A stretch of DNA of 62,369 nucleotides from an uncultured Rhodospirillaceae bacterium (GTDB lineage: Bacteria > Pseudomonadota > Alphaproteobacteria > Rhodospirillales > Magnetospirillaceae), in assembly GCA_903941095.1 (NCBI GenBank), contig CAJANN010000362.1:1-62369 (forward strand), given 5' to 3'. The notes under the pieces were generated by a model. It saw only the letters and a program-made list of their open reading frames with translations, made no database searches and was not told where the DNA came from. A program made the translations under genes and the position numbers. Of the stretch, positions 1 through 9,166 are shown in pieces. The stretch's first letter is position 1; every line of letters starts with the position of its first letter.

Positions 1-352
1 AGCGCCTGCCGCGTGCGCTGGGCGTGGAACCGGCCCTGAACATGATCGTCAGCGGGGAAGGGGTCAAGGCCGAGATGCTGGCCATGGTCCCGGGACAGAA
101 ATTGTTCGACAAGGTGGCCCAGTCGGCCCAGACCCTGGCCGAAGAGGCCCGCGCCATGTCGTAGACATGGATGAACAGGCTCATCCCGGTGGAATCGATG
201 AATTCCAGACCACCGAGATCGACGCGGCACACCTTGGTGCCCGACATGGCTTCTTCCAGAAACCTGGGAAAGTGCGGAGCGTCGGCAAAGGTCAACCGGC
301 CGGAGATGGCCGCCTCTACGGTGTCGCCGTTTCGGCTGATGGTATATTGCAT
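1..352 (-). CDS. STAS-domain protein (anti-sigma factor antagonist-like); homology fades near nt 140-165, reads open to window edge
   Basis: Reverse-strand frame from ATG at 352: MQYTISRNGDTVEAAISGRLTFADAPHFPRFLEEAMSGTKVCRVDLGGLEFIDSTGMSLFIHVYDMARA...; DLGGLEFIDSTGMSL is STAS-like. Confidence 0.55.
   Translation of the reverse strand, partial: MQYTISRNGDTVEAAISGRLTFADAPHFPRFLEEAMSGTKVCRVDLGGLEFIDSTGMSLFIHVYDMARASSARVWADWATLSNNFCPGTMASISALTPSPLTIMFRAGSTPSARGRR
3..164 (+). CDS. 3' fragment resembling the enoyl-CoA hydratase part of a FadJ-type 3-hydroxyacyl-CoA dehydrogenase; partial at window edge, possibly truncated
   Basis: Open frame from the edge: RLPRALGVEPALNMIVSGEGVKAEMLAMVPGQKLFDKVAQSAQTLAEEARAMS*; the RLPR..G...AL.MI.SG pattern is crotonase/FadJ-like. 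Confidence 0.45.
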   Translation, partial: RLPRALGVEPALNMIVSGEGVKAEMLAMVPGQKLFDKVAQSAQTLAEEARAMS

Positions 353-386
353 CGAAGACGCTGGCTCCTGATCTGTGGTCTGATGT

Positions 387-2444
387 CTAGGCGGACCGGA
401 TGTTGGTCAGAAAGACGTTGACCTGCTCGCGCAGGGAGGCGGCGCGGCGGGCCACCGTCCGGGCGGTGTCCAGAACCTCGCTGGCGGCCCGGCCGGTTTC
501 CTCGGCGGCCTGATTGACCCCGATGACGTTGGAACTGACTTCCGACGTGGCCGAGGCCACCTGCTGGGTATTGGCGGCGATGGCGGCCGTGGCCTCATCT
601 TGCAGGTGCACCGATTCGGCGATCCCGGCAGAGATCGTGCTCATTTCCCCGATGATGGCGGTGATTTCGCCGATGGCGCCGACGGCGCCGCGGGTTTCCT
701 GTTGCACGGCGGTGATCTGCGAGGCGATTTCCTCGGTGGCGCGCGCCGTCTGCGTCGCCAGGGACTTGACCTCGTTGGCGACCACGGCGAAACCCTTGCC
801 GGCGTCGCCGGCACGGGCCGCCTCGATGGTGGCGTTCAGCGCCAGCAGGTTGGTCTGGCTGGCGATGGCGTTGATCAGTTCCACCACCTCGCCGATCTTG
901 CTGACCGTCGTCGACAGGCTTTGCACCGATTCGTTGGTCAGCAGGGCGCGGGCCTTGGCGGCATCGGCGATGGTGACCGACTCGCCGACGCGGTGCTTGA
1001 TGTCCTCGACCGACCCGGCCAACTGCTCGGCAGCCTCGGCGACGGTGCGCATGTTGACGGCGGTTTCCTCGACGGCGGCGGCCACCACGGTGGCCTGGTT
1101 CGAGGTTTCCTCGGCGGTGCTCGACATGGTCTGGGCCGTGGCGTCCAGTTCGGTGGCGGAAGCCGACATGGTTTCCAGCACCTCGGCCACCTCGAAATTG
1201 AAACGCTCGAGGATGCCGTCGATGACCTTGGCGCGACGGTCCTTGACCTGCTGTTCGTTTTCCTGAACCCGCTGCAATTCGTCGGCGCGGATCAGTCCCT
1301 GGCGGAACACCTCGACGGCCCGCACCATGTCGCCGATCTCGTCCTGGCGATGGTCGTCCAGGGCGACCTGGGCGCGGTCACCCTTGGACAGCTGCGACAT
1401 GGCGGCGATCACTTTGGACAGCGGCCGCGAGATGTCGGTGGCGATCAGCCAGGCGATTGCGACGCCGGCCGCCACCAGCACCAGGGTCACCGCGGCATAC
1501 AGGTACAGCGCCTGCCGGGTGTCGGCGGCGATGGTCCGGGCCAGATTTAGGACGTCGGCGGCGACGCGGTCTTCCACCTGCTTCAGCAGGTCGATCTTGC
1601 GGGTGATGGTGTCGAACCACAGCGGCCCTTCCACGCCGCCGGTATCGCCGACGAAGGGACTGTCCATCGCGACGCCGCGCAGACGGTCGACGTCCTTCGA
1701 CACCGGATCGGCCAGGACCGTGTCCAGCATGGCCTTCTGTTCGGCGGTGGCATAGGCCGAGAACGTGGCGAAGAAGGTTTCCTGGCGCGCGATCAGCTGG
1801 GTGAAGCGGCGCAACAGGACGCCTTCGAATTTCTTGGCCCCGAAGCCGGCGGCGCCGGTGGCGCGTTCCTGCCCGGCCCGTTCCTTGCCGTACAGCAGCT
1901 GGACATAGGCGATGCCGGCCTTGGTCACGTCGGGATCGGTGCTGATGGCGGCCATGCGGTCGATCAGCACCAGCATCCTGGCGATCAGGCCGGTGTAGAA
2001 GTCGGCGGCCTCGACGGCGGTCATGCCCAGCCCGTCGATGGTGCCCCGCCGGTCGGACAGGGTGACCAGAACCGTGTTCATCGCGGCGACGCCCTCGGCC
2101 AGCTGCGCCCCGGCGGGGGTCAGGGCCACCCGCTTCAGCGTCTCGGTCAGCTCGGCCAGCCGGGCATCGGATTCCCGCCGCACATCGGGCAGACGGTCGC
2201 GGAACTTGGCCCCCTTGCTGCCGATGAAGCCGGCCGAGGTGCCCCGCTCTTTCTGCAGTTCGTGGACCGCCGCCCCGATGGCCGGCCCCAATGCCGCCAC
2301 CTCGGCAAGCTGATCCATCTTCGCGGCGAAACGGGTTTTCTCGATCACGCTGAAGCCGGAGAACATGAACATGCCCATGATGGAAACCAGCATGGCCAAG
2401 CCGATCCGGGGACCGACGCGAAGCTTGTGTAACAGGGTCAGCAT
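387..2444 (-). CDS. methyl-accepting chemotaxis protein with NIT (nitrate/nitrite-sensing) domain, HAMP and signalling domain
   Basis: [19 protein letters not shown] motif, [36 protein letters not shown] hairpin; likely start MLTLLHKL at 2444 inside the 736-aa ORF. Confidence 0.9.
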   Translation of the reverse strand: MLTLLHKLRVGPRIGLAMLVSIMGMFMFSGFSVIEKTRFAAKMDQLAEVAALGPAIGAAVHELQKERGTSAGFIGSKGAKFRDRLPDVRRESDARLAELTETLKRVALTPAGAQLAEGVAAMNTVLVTLSDRRGTIDGLGMTAVEAADFYTGLIARMLVLIDRMAAISTDPDVTKAGIAYVQLLYGKERAGQERATGAAGFGAKKFEGVLLRRFTQLIARQETFFATFSAYATAEQKAMLDTVLADPVSKDVDRLRGVAMDSPFVGDTGGVEGPLWFDTITRKIDLLKQVEDRVAADVLNLARTIAADTRQALYLYAAVTLVLVAAGVAIAWLIATDISRPLSKVIAAMSQLSKGDRAQVALDDHRQDEIGDMVRAVEVFRQGLIRADELQRVQENEQQVKDRRAKVIDGILERFNFEVAEVLETMSASATELDATAQTMSSTAEETSNQATVVAAAVEETAVNMRTVAEAAEQLAGSVEDIKHRVGESVTIADAAKARALLTNESVQSLSTTVSKIGEVVELINAIASQTNLLALNATIEAARAGDAGKGFAVVANEVKSLATQTARATEEIASQITAVQQETRGAVGAIGEITAIIGEMSTISAGIAESVHLQDEATAAIAANTQQVASATSEVSSNVIGVNQAAEETGRAASEVLDTARTVARRAASLREQVNVFLTNIRSA

Positions 2445-2583
2445 GAAGAGGGACTCCACGGTACACGCCAGGGAGGTTGAAAACGATCGCTTCCGAACCG
2501 CCCCCAACCGGGGGTTATCCCCAGGGAGGCGCCGCACGATAAGCACAGGATGCCACCTTACGATATCCCCGGCACCATGAAAC

Positions 2584-2597
2584 TTGAGCCACATCAA
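2584..2597. promoter_or_regulatory. FNR/CRP-family box TTGAG-CCAC-ATCAA
   Basis: 9/10 match to TTGATNNNNATCAA, in the divergent intergenic region; TATACT at 2624-2629 follows. Confidence 0.6.
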
Positions 2598-2656
2598 GAC
2601 CTAGGAAAAGATGTTCATCGGTATATACTCCCACCCTCTTGCCCCGGAGCCGCCGC

Positions 2657-3304
2657 ATGGATCGTTTCGCCGTCACCGAAAGCCGGACCCTGTTCTTCCA
2701 TCGCATCCTGGTGGACCAGATCCGGCATTCGCCCGGCCTGCTGGAGCGGGCCCGCGCCGCCCTGCCCGGTCTGGCCGCCCGGCCCGCGGGGGATGTCTGG
2801 GACCGTTGGGCCGGCTTGCTGGCCGCCTCTTTCGACCAGTTGGCCGCGGCGGTCCTGGAAGACAGTCCGCAGGGCGGATTGCTGCGCGCCCATTCGCCGC
2901 TGATGGCGGTGCTGAGCGACGACGAGCGCAATTCCCTGTGGCAGCGGGTGGGATTGCAGCAGGTCGTCGCCTATGCCCTGGCCGCCGCCGCCGACCTGGG
3001 CCTGTCCCTGGCCGAGGAAGCCGCCGCCCTGGGCGACGGGACGGCCGACTGGCACCGGGCGCCGCCGGCCACCCTGACGGTCGAGGCGATGGAACCGCTG
3101 AAACAGATCATCGCCATCCAGCGGGCCCTGACCACTTTGCTGCCCGATGGCGACGCCCGCCGGGCGTGGCTGCGCGCGCCGCACCCCGATTTCGCCGCCC
3201 GCCCCCTGGACATCCTGATCAACGGCGGCGGTGCGCTGGTGCAGCATGCCCTGGCCGAAGCCGTCCGCCCGCGGCTCGACCGCGGCGACCTGCCCAGCCA
3301 CTGA
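2657..3304 (+). CDS. protein with C-terminal Xre/MbcA/ParS (DUF2384)-like toxin-binding domain; function unknown
   Basis: C-term IQRALTTLLPDGDARRAWLRAPHPDFAARPLDILINGGGALVQHALAEAV resembles 'WL.tPnp.lgg..Pldll.t..Ga..v'; ATG at 2657 with GGAG upstream. Confidence 0.5.
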   Translation: MDRFAVTESRTLFFHRILVDQIRHSPGLLERARAALPGLAARPAGDVWDRWAGLLAASFDQLAAAVLEDSPQGGLLRAHSPLMAVLSDDERNSLWQRVGLQQVVAYALAAAADLGLSLAEEAAALGDGTADWHRAPPATLTVEAMEPLKQIIAIQRALTTLLPDGDARRAWLRAPHPDFAARPLDILINGGGALVQHALAEAVRPRLDRGDLPSH

Positions 3305-3421
3305 TACGAAGCCCGGATGATTCATTCGGGCTTCGTATCCAGCGCCCATTGGGCGCGGCCAAGGCCGCGGATGCGGCCGCCCGGCGAGGGCTTGGGAACC
3401 CGGATGAATCATTCGGGTTCC
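3302..3421 (+). repeat. 120-bp palindromic (REP/BIME-like) element, copy 1
   Basis: TGATACGAAGCCCGGATGATTCATTCGGGCTTCGTATC...GGAACCCGGATGAATCATTCGGGTTCC; 117/120 identical to 6819-6938. Confidence 0.9.
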
Positions 3422-3484
3422 GTATGACGCCTTGCCCCGCAAGCGGAACGGGCATAGCCTGATTTTCCAGGATCTTACTGGGGA

Positions 3485-5032
3485 ATGGGGGGCGCCGTGT
3501 TTGAAGCCGCCGAACTGGGCCGCAAGATCAGCCGCGAGGAATTCGACGCGATGGCGCCGGCCCTGCGGACGGACCTGCTGGACCTGCAGCAGCAACTGCG
3601 AACCGCCGACTTTCCGGTCATCGTCATCTTCGGCGGCGTCGACGGCGCCGGCAAGAACGAGACCGCCAACCTGCTGAACGAGTGGATGGACCCGCGCTGG
3701 ATGGTCACCCGCGCCTATGGCCGTCCCTCGGACGAAGAGGCCGACCGGCCGGAATACTGGCGCTTCTGGCGGGACCTGCCGCCCAAGGGCAAGATCGGGA
3801 TGTTCCTGTCGTCCTGGTACCATCGTCCGCTGCTGGACCGGGTGCATGAAGAGATCTCGGTCGCCGAGATGGACGAATTGCTGGACCGCATCGTCCACTT
3901 CGAGAAAACCCTGGCCGACGAAGGGGCGCTGATCGTCAAATTCTGGATGCACCTGTCGGAAAAAGCCCAGAAGCGGCGGCTGAAGAAGCTGGAGGACGAC
4001 CCCCTGACCGCCTGGCAGGTCACCGCGACCGACTGGCAGCACTGGAAGATGTACGGCAAGTTCACCGCCGCCGCCGAACGCATGATCATGCACACCTCGA
4101 AGGGACACGCGCACTGGCATCTGGTGGAAGGCGCCGATCCCCGCTATCGCTCGGCGGTGGTGCTCAACACCCTGAAGGACGCCATCGTCCGGCACTTCGA
4201 GGAACGCGGCGCGGCGCAGAAAGTCGCAGCCGAGCTGAAGCGCCCGGCCCCCGCCAGGAAAGCGGAAAAGCCCAAGGCCCTGCTGGCCCAACCGTCGATC
4301 CTGTCGTCGCTGGACATGACCCGGTCGCTGGACGGCGACGATTATAACCGCCAATTGCAGGAACTGCGTGGCAGCCTGTCCCTGCTGCACCGCAAGGCCA
4401 AGGAACGGGGGATGTCCACCGTCCTGGTCTTCGAAGGCTGGGACGCCGCCGGCAAGGGCGGCACCATCCGCCGCATGACCAACGCGCTGAACGCCCGCGA
4501 CTGTCAGGTCATCCCCATCGCCGCCCCTACCGAGGAAGAGCGCGCCCAGCATTATCTGTGGCGATTCTGGCGCCATCTGTCGCGGGCCGGCCGCGTCACC
4601 ATCTTCGACCGCTCGTGGTACGGCCGCGTTCTGGTCGAACGGGTCGAGGGCTTCTGCAGCGAAGCGGCATGGCGCCGCGCCTATGGCGAAATCAACGATT
4701 TCGAGGAACAGATCGTCGAAGCCGGCCACGTCCTGTGCAAGTTCTGGTTGCACATCACCGCCGAGGAACAGCTGGCGCGGTTCAGCCAGCGCGGCGAAAT
4801 CGAATACAAGAAATGGAAGCTGACCGACGAGGATTGGCGCAACCGCGAGAAATGGGACCTGTACGAGGCCGCCGTCAACGACATGGTGGAGAAAACATCC
4901 ACCAGCATCGCCCCCTGGACCCTGGTCGAAGCCAATTCGAAAGCCTGGGCCCGCGTCAAGGCCCTGCGGACCGTCTGCGACGCGCTGGAAGCAGCCCTGC
5001 GCAAGCGCAAAACCGGCACCCCCAAAGGATAG
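3485..5032 (+). CDS. pap: polyphosphate:AMP phosphotransferase (tandem PPK2 domains)
   Basis: Two PPK2-type kinase domains: FGGVDGAGKNETANLLNEWMDPR and FEGWDAAGKGGTIRRMTNALNAR; FDRSWYGRVLVERVEGF. Confidence 0.88.
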   Translation: MGGAVFEAAELGRKISREEFDAMAPALRTDLLDLQQQLRTADFPVIVIFGGVDGAGKNETANLLNEWMDPRWMVTRAYGRPSDEEADRPEYWRFWRDLPPKGKIGMFLSSWYHRPLLDRVHEEISVAEMDELLDRIVHFEKTLADEGALIVKFWMHLSEKAQKRRLKKLEDDPLTAWQVTATDWQHWKMYGKFTAAAERMIMHTSKGHAHWHLVEGADPRYRSAVVLNTLKDAIVRHFEERGAAQKVAAELKRPAPARKAEKPKALLAQPSILSSLDMTRSLDGDDYNRQLQELRGSLSLLHRKAKERGMSTVLVFEGWDAAGKGGTIRRMTNALNARDCQVIPIAAPTEEERAQHYLWRFWRHLSRAGRVTIFDRSWYGRVLVERVEGFCSEAAWRRAYGEINDFEEQIVEAGHVLCKFWLHITAEEQLARFSQRGEIEYKKWKLTDEDWRNREKWDLYEAAVNDMVEKTSTSIAPWTLVEANSKAWARVKALRTVCDALEAALRKRKTGTPKG

Positions 5033-5061
5033 GACCCGTCCGGACCAGCGTCCTATCCTTT
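5024..5061 (+). terminator. Terminator-like perfect inverted repeat overlapping the pap stop codon
   Basis: AAAGGATAGGAC-ccgtccggaccagc-GTCCTATCCTTT, 12-bp arms ending in TTT; TAG stop lies in the left arm. Confidence 0.7.
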
Positions 5062-5063
5062 CG

Positions 5064-5092
5064 TTGACATATTAGGCATGCCTGATGATACT
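5064..5092 (+). promoter_or_regulatory. sigma70-like promoter: TTGACA-17-GATACT
   Basis: TTGACA 5064-5069, GATACT 5087-5092, upstream of the chemoreceptor starting at 5151. Confidence 0.45.
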
Positions 5093-5150
5093 CCGCCCCG
5101 TCCCGCCCAATAGTTACGCACAGGCGGGCCTGGGGTGGGAGAGGGATGTC

Positions 5151-6821
5151 ATGCGTATCGGTGCGCGTCTGGAATTGATCGTCGCCACGGCCCTGGTGGG
5201 CCTGCTGGCCGTTTCCGCCGTCAGCCTGCTGCGCATGCGCGCCGACCTGACAAGCGACCGCGAGGTGAAGACCCGCCATATCGTCGAGGTCGGACAGTCC
5301 CTGGTCGCCCACTACCAGAAAGAGGAGGCCGCCGGCCGCCTGACCCGCGACGAGGCCCAGGCCCAGGCTCTGGCCGCCATCGGCGCCGCCCGCTACGAGG
5401 ACAAGGAATATCTGTGGATCCACCGCCGCGACGGTGCGGTGATGCTGGCCCATCCCAACGCCAAGCTGATCGGCAGCCCGATGGAGGGCATGCAGGACCC
5501 CACCGGCCGCTACCTGTTCCGCGAGATGAACGCGCAGGTGGACGCCTCCGGAGCCGGCTTCGTCACCTATGAATGGCCCAAGCCGGGACAGGACAAGCCG
5601 GTTCCGAAGCTGTCCTATGTCATGGGAATGCCGGCCTGGGGCTGGGTGATCGGCTCGGGCATCTACATCGACGACGTCGATGCCGCCTTCCGCAGCACCG
5701 CCCTGATGTTCGCCGCCTGGGGACTGGGCATCATCGCCGCCGTCAGCCTGATCGCCTGGCGGATCGGCCGCAGCATCAGCCGCCCCCTGGGCGACGTCAC
5801 CGCCGCCATCGGCCGGCTGACCAACGACGAGCACGGATTCGAGATCCAGCATACCGGCCGCGCCGACGAAGTGGGCGAGCTGGCCCGCGGACTGGTGGTC
5901 TTCCGCAACCACCTGGAAGCCGCCGAGCAGGCCAATGCCCGGCGCCTGGCCGAACAGGAAAGCCGCATCGAACGCCAGCGCCGCATCGAACGGCTGGCCG
6001 CGGAATTCGACCTGTCGGTCGGCGGCGTGGTCCGCTCGGTTTCGGCCGCCGCCACCCAGATGCAGGCGGCCAGCCAGTCGATGTCGGCCATCGCCGAACA
6101 GACCAGCCGCCAGTCCTCGGCCGTCGCCCAGGCCGCCGCCCATGCGGCCATGAACGTGCAGACCGTCGCCGCCGCCACCGAGGAACTGTCGGCGTCGGAA
6201 AGCGAAATCGTCCGGCAGGTGGAAACCTCGACCGCCGTCGCCGACGCCGCGTCGGAGCAGGCACGGCGCTCGGGCGCCATCGTGTCCGGCCTGACCGAGG
6301 CCGCCGGCCGCATCGGCGAAGTGGTCGGACTGATCAACGCCATCGCCGGCCAGACCAACCTGCTGGCCCTGAACGCCACCATCGAAGCCGCCCGCGCCGG
6401 CGAGGCCGGCAAGGGCTTCGCCGTGGTCGCCAACGAGGTCAAGGGACTGGCCAACCAGACCGCCCAGGCCACCCAGGAGATTTCGTCGCAGATCGCCGCG
6501 CTGCAAAGCTCGGCCCGCGAAGCCGCCGACGCCATCGATTCGATCTCGGGCATCATCGACCGGATCAACCATGCGTCGGGCGAAGTCGCCGCCGCCGTCG
6601 GCCAGCAGACCGCCGCCACCCACGAAATCGCCCGCTCCATCGAGGAAGCGGCGGCGGGAACGCAAGAGGTCTCCAGCAACATCGTCGAGGTCAGCCACGC
6701 CGCCGACACCGCAGGCAACACCGCAGGCGAGGTTCTGGCCGCCGCCGGGGAACTGTCGTCCCAGGCCGAACGGCTGCGGATGCAGGTGGAAAGCTTCCTG
6801 TCCGACGTCAAGGCCGCCTGA
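5151..6821 (+). CDS. methyl-accepting chemotaxis protein with single Cache (sCache_2-type) sensor
   Basis: [22 protein letters not shown]...[22 protein letters not shown] Cache signature; HAMP; MCP hairpin [29 protein letters not shown]. Confidence 0.92.
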   Translation: MRIGARLELIVATALVGLLAVSAVSLLRMRADLTSDREVKTRHIVEVGQSLVAHYQKEEAAGRLTRDEAQAQALAAIGAARYEDKEYLWIHRRDGAVMLAHPNAKLIGSPMEGMQDPTGRYLFREMNAQVDASGAGFVTYEWPKPGQDKPVPKLSYVMGMPAWGWVIGSGIYIDDVDAAFRSTALMFAAWGLGIIAAVSLIAWRIGRSISRPLGDVTAAIGRLTNDEHGFEIQHTGRADEVGELARGLVVFRNHLEAAEQANARRLAEQESRIERQRRIERLAAEFDLSVGGVVRSVSAAATQMQAASQSMSAIAEQTSRQSSAVAQAAAHAAMNVQTVAAATEELSASESEIVRQVETSTAVADAASEQARRSGAIVSGLTEAAGRIGEVVGLINAIAGQTNLLALNATIEAARAGEAGKGFAVVANEVKGLANQTAQATQEISSQIAALQSSAREAADAIDSISGIIDRINHASGEVAAAVGQQTAATHEIARSIEEAAAGTQEVSSNIVEVSHAADTAGNTAGEVLAAAGELSSQAERLRMQVESFLSDVKAA

Positions 6822-6938
6822 TACGAAGCCCGGATGATTCATTCGGGCTTCGTATCCAGCGTCCATTGGGCGCGGCCAAGGCCGCGGATGCGGCCGCCCG
6901 GCAAGGGCTTGGGAACCCGAATGAATCATTCGGGTTCC
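6819..6938 (+). repeat. 120-bp palindromic (REP/BIME-like) element, copy 2
   Basis: Same 120-bp sequence as 3302-3421 with 3 substitutions; begins at the TGA stop of the preceding CDS. Confidence 0.9.
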
Positions 6939-7001
6939 GCCTGACCTGTTGACATCCGTGCCGGCTCGGTTATCTCAGGTGCCTGATACAGGGGGGCCGT
7001 C

Positions 7002-7514
7002 ATGCAATTCGTCGAGAACCTGATCGAACGGTTTCTGTTCTGGGGACGCTGGCTGCTGACGCCGCTTTATGTCGGCCTGACCCTGCTGCTGCTGCTGTTC
7101 ACCTTCAAGTTCTTCCAGGAACTGGTCCATCTGCTGCCGCACCTCGTCGACCTGGGCGAGACCGACCTGATCCTGGCGGCGCTGGGACTGATCGATCTGG
7201 CGCTGGTCGGCAACCTGCTGGTGATGGTCATCCTGTCCGGCTACGAGAACTTCGTCTCGCGCATCGAGGCGGCGCGCAGCGGCGAGCAGCTTTCGTGGAT
7301 GGGCAAGGTCGACGCCGGCACCCTGAAGATCAAGGTCGCGGCCTCGATCGTCGCCATTTCCTCGATCCACCTGCTGAAAGCCTTCGTCAACGTCGACAAG
7401 ATGGCCGACGACAAGCTGATGTGGCTGGTGATCATCCACATGACCTTCGTCCTTTCGGCCCTGCTGCTGGCGGTGGTCGACAAGCTGGCCTTTTCCTCTC
7501 ATCGGGCGCACTGA
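7002..7514 (+). CDS. UPF0114 (YqhA/TIGR00645) family membrane protein
   Basis: ENLIERFLFWGRWLLTPLYVGL...IDLALVGNLLVMVILSGYENFVSRIE. Confidence 0.88.
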   Translation: MQFVENLIERFLFWGRWLLTPLYVGLTLLLLLFTFKFFQELVHLLPHLVDLGETDLILAALGLIDLALVGNLLVMVILSGYENFVSRIEAARSGEQLSWMGKVDAGTLKIKVAASIVAISSIHLLKAFVNVDKMADDKLMWLVIIHMTFVLSALLLAVVDKLAFSSHRAH

Positions 7515-7518
7515 TCTC

Positions 7519-7791
7519 ATGGACGGCGAAAGCTTCAACTTCCTGGCGGTTCCCGCCGCCCTTCTGCTCGGCCTGGCCTGTGCCCCCTTCGCTCTGCGCC
7601 GGGCCGGCTATCCCTGGGGCAAGACCGCCTTCGGCAGTCTGGCCGTGGCGGTGGCCGGACTGGCGGTGGCCGGCATCGTCTCGGCCGTCCAGCGCAAGGC
7701 CGGCATCGCCCAGCTACCGCTGGCCTGGATCGCCCCCCTGCTGGTCGGCTATGCCCTGGTCCGCATCGCCCGGAGCCGCGCCCCCGATTAG
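7519..7791 (+). CDS. small hydrophobic (membrane) hypothetical protein
   Basis: 90 aa, three hydrophobic segments, 4 bp after the UPF0114 gene. Confidence 0.5.
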   Translation: MDGESFNFLAVPAALLLGLACAPFALRRAGYPWGKTAFGSLAVAVAGLAVAGIVSAVQRKAGIAQLPLAWIAPLLVGYALVRIARSRAPD

Positions 7792-8721
7792 GGCATGGTT
7801 GGTCCGGGCCACGGCGACGTTGCGCAACAGCCGCCCGATGCCGATCCGCTTGACCGGAGAACCGGCGAACACCTCGCGGAACGAAGCGTCGTCCAGCGCG
7901 GCCAGATCCGACAGGGCCGGCATGGCCATCTCGACGCGCGGCAGGAAGTCCGGGTCGCGGGTCGGCGGGGCGAAGCGGTTCCACGGGCAGGCGGCCATGC
8001 AATCATCGCAGCCATAGATGCGGTTGCCCATGCGGGCCGCCAGTTCGGGGGCGATCTCGCCCTGGTGCTCGATGGTCAGGTAGCTGATGCAGCGCCGCGG
8101 ATCGATGCGCCCGTCGGCCAGCGCCCGGGTCGGGCAGGCCGCCTCGCAGGCGCGGCAGCTGCCGCAGCGGTCGGGCTCGGGCGGATCGGGCGGCAGGTCC
8201 AGGGCGCTGTATATCTCCGACAGGAACAGCCACGACCCGAAGCGGCGCGACACCAGATTGGTATGGCGCCCCTGCCAGCCCAGACCGCTGCGCGCCGCCA
8301 GCGGCTTTTCCATCACCGGGGCGGTGTCGACGAACACCTTCAGGGGGGCGCCGAAGCGGTCGGCCATCCACCGCCCCAAGGCCTTCAGGCGCTTCTTGAC
8401 GGTATCGTGGTAATCGCGCCCGCGGGCATAGACGCTGATGGCGCCGCGATCGGCCGGAACCGTCAGCGTCCCCGGGGCGGGGGCGTAATTGCTGCCCAGC
8501 ACCACCACCGAGCGGACCTCGGGCCACAGGGCCGCCGGGTCGGCCCGCTGCTCGCGCCGTTCCGCCATCCAGCCCATCGTGCCGTGCCGGCCTTCGGCGA
8601 CATAGGTTTCCAGGGAATGCCGCCAGACGGGATCGGCGGCGGCCGGGGCGAAGCCGACGGCGTCGAAGCCCAGGGCCAGCGCCTGGACGCGGATCTGCCG
8701 CTTGGCCTCAGCCGCGTCCAC
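7714..8721 (-). CDS. queG: epoxyqueuosine reductase
   Basis: [16 protein letters not shown] and [14 protein letters not shown] 2x[4Fe-4S] motifs; adjacent to queF. Confidence 0.92.
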   Translation of the reverse strand: MDAAEAKRQIRVQALALGFDAVGFAPAAADPVWRHSLETYVAEGRHGTMGWMAERREQRADPAALWPEVRSVVVLGSNYAPAPGTLTVPADRGAISVYARGRDYHDTVKKRLKALGRWMADRFGAPLKVFVDTAPVMEKPLAARSGLGWQGRHTNLVSRRFGSWLFLSEIYSALDLPPDPPEPDRCGSCRACEAACPTRALADGRIDPRRCISYLTIEHQGEIAPELAARMGNRIYGCDDCMAACPWNRFAPPTRDPDFLPRVEMAMPALSDLAALDDASFREVFAGSPVKRIGIGRLLRNVAVARTNHALIGGAAPGDADQGIADQQGGDPGQR

Positions 8722-9166
8722 GATAGCCGGCGACCCCCTGCTCGGGCAACCACAGCCCGGCCGGCGGGTCCCCGGTCTGCCAGAAGACGTCGATGGGAAT
8801 GCCGCCGCGCGGATACCAATAGCCGCCGATGCGCAGCCAGTGCGGCCGGCAGGCCTGGACCAGCCGCTTGCCGATGCCCACCGTGCAGGATTCGTGGAAG
8901 GCGCCGTGATTGCGGAACGATCCCAGGAACAGCTTCAGCGACTTCGATTCGATCAGCGAGGCGTCGGGAACGTAGTCGACGACCAGATGGGCGAAATCCG
9001 GCTGGCCGGTGATCGGGCACAGCGAGGTGAATTCCGGCGCGGCGAACCGCACCATGTACAAGGTGCCGGGATGGGGGTTGTCCACCACCTCGATGACCGC
9101 CTGATCGGGGCTGGCGGCGGCGGCGGCGGCGTGGCCCAGCTGGGTCAGGTGCGCGGGCCGGTCCAT
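8708..9166 (-). CDS. queF: NADPH-dependent 7-cyano-7-deazaguanine (preQ0) reductase
   Basis: [47 protein letters not shown]. Confidence 0.95.
   Translation of the reverse strand: MDRPAHLTQLGHAAAAAASPDQAVIEVVDNPHPGTLYMVRFAAPEFTSLCPITGQPDFAHLVVDYVPDASLIESKSLKLFLGSFRNHGAFHESCTVGIGKRLVQACRPHWLRIGGYWYPRGGIPIDVFWQTGDPPAGLWLPEQGVAGYRGRG

Noticed and set aside
2615-4753. 712-aa minus-strand ORF
   Set aside because: Antisense to the 2657 gene, a repeat copy and pap; Q/G/D/V-rich shadow translation reading through the intergenic palindromes.
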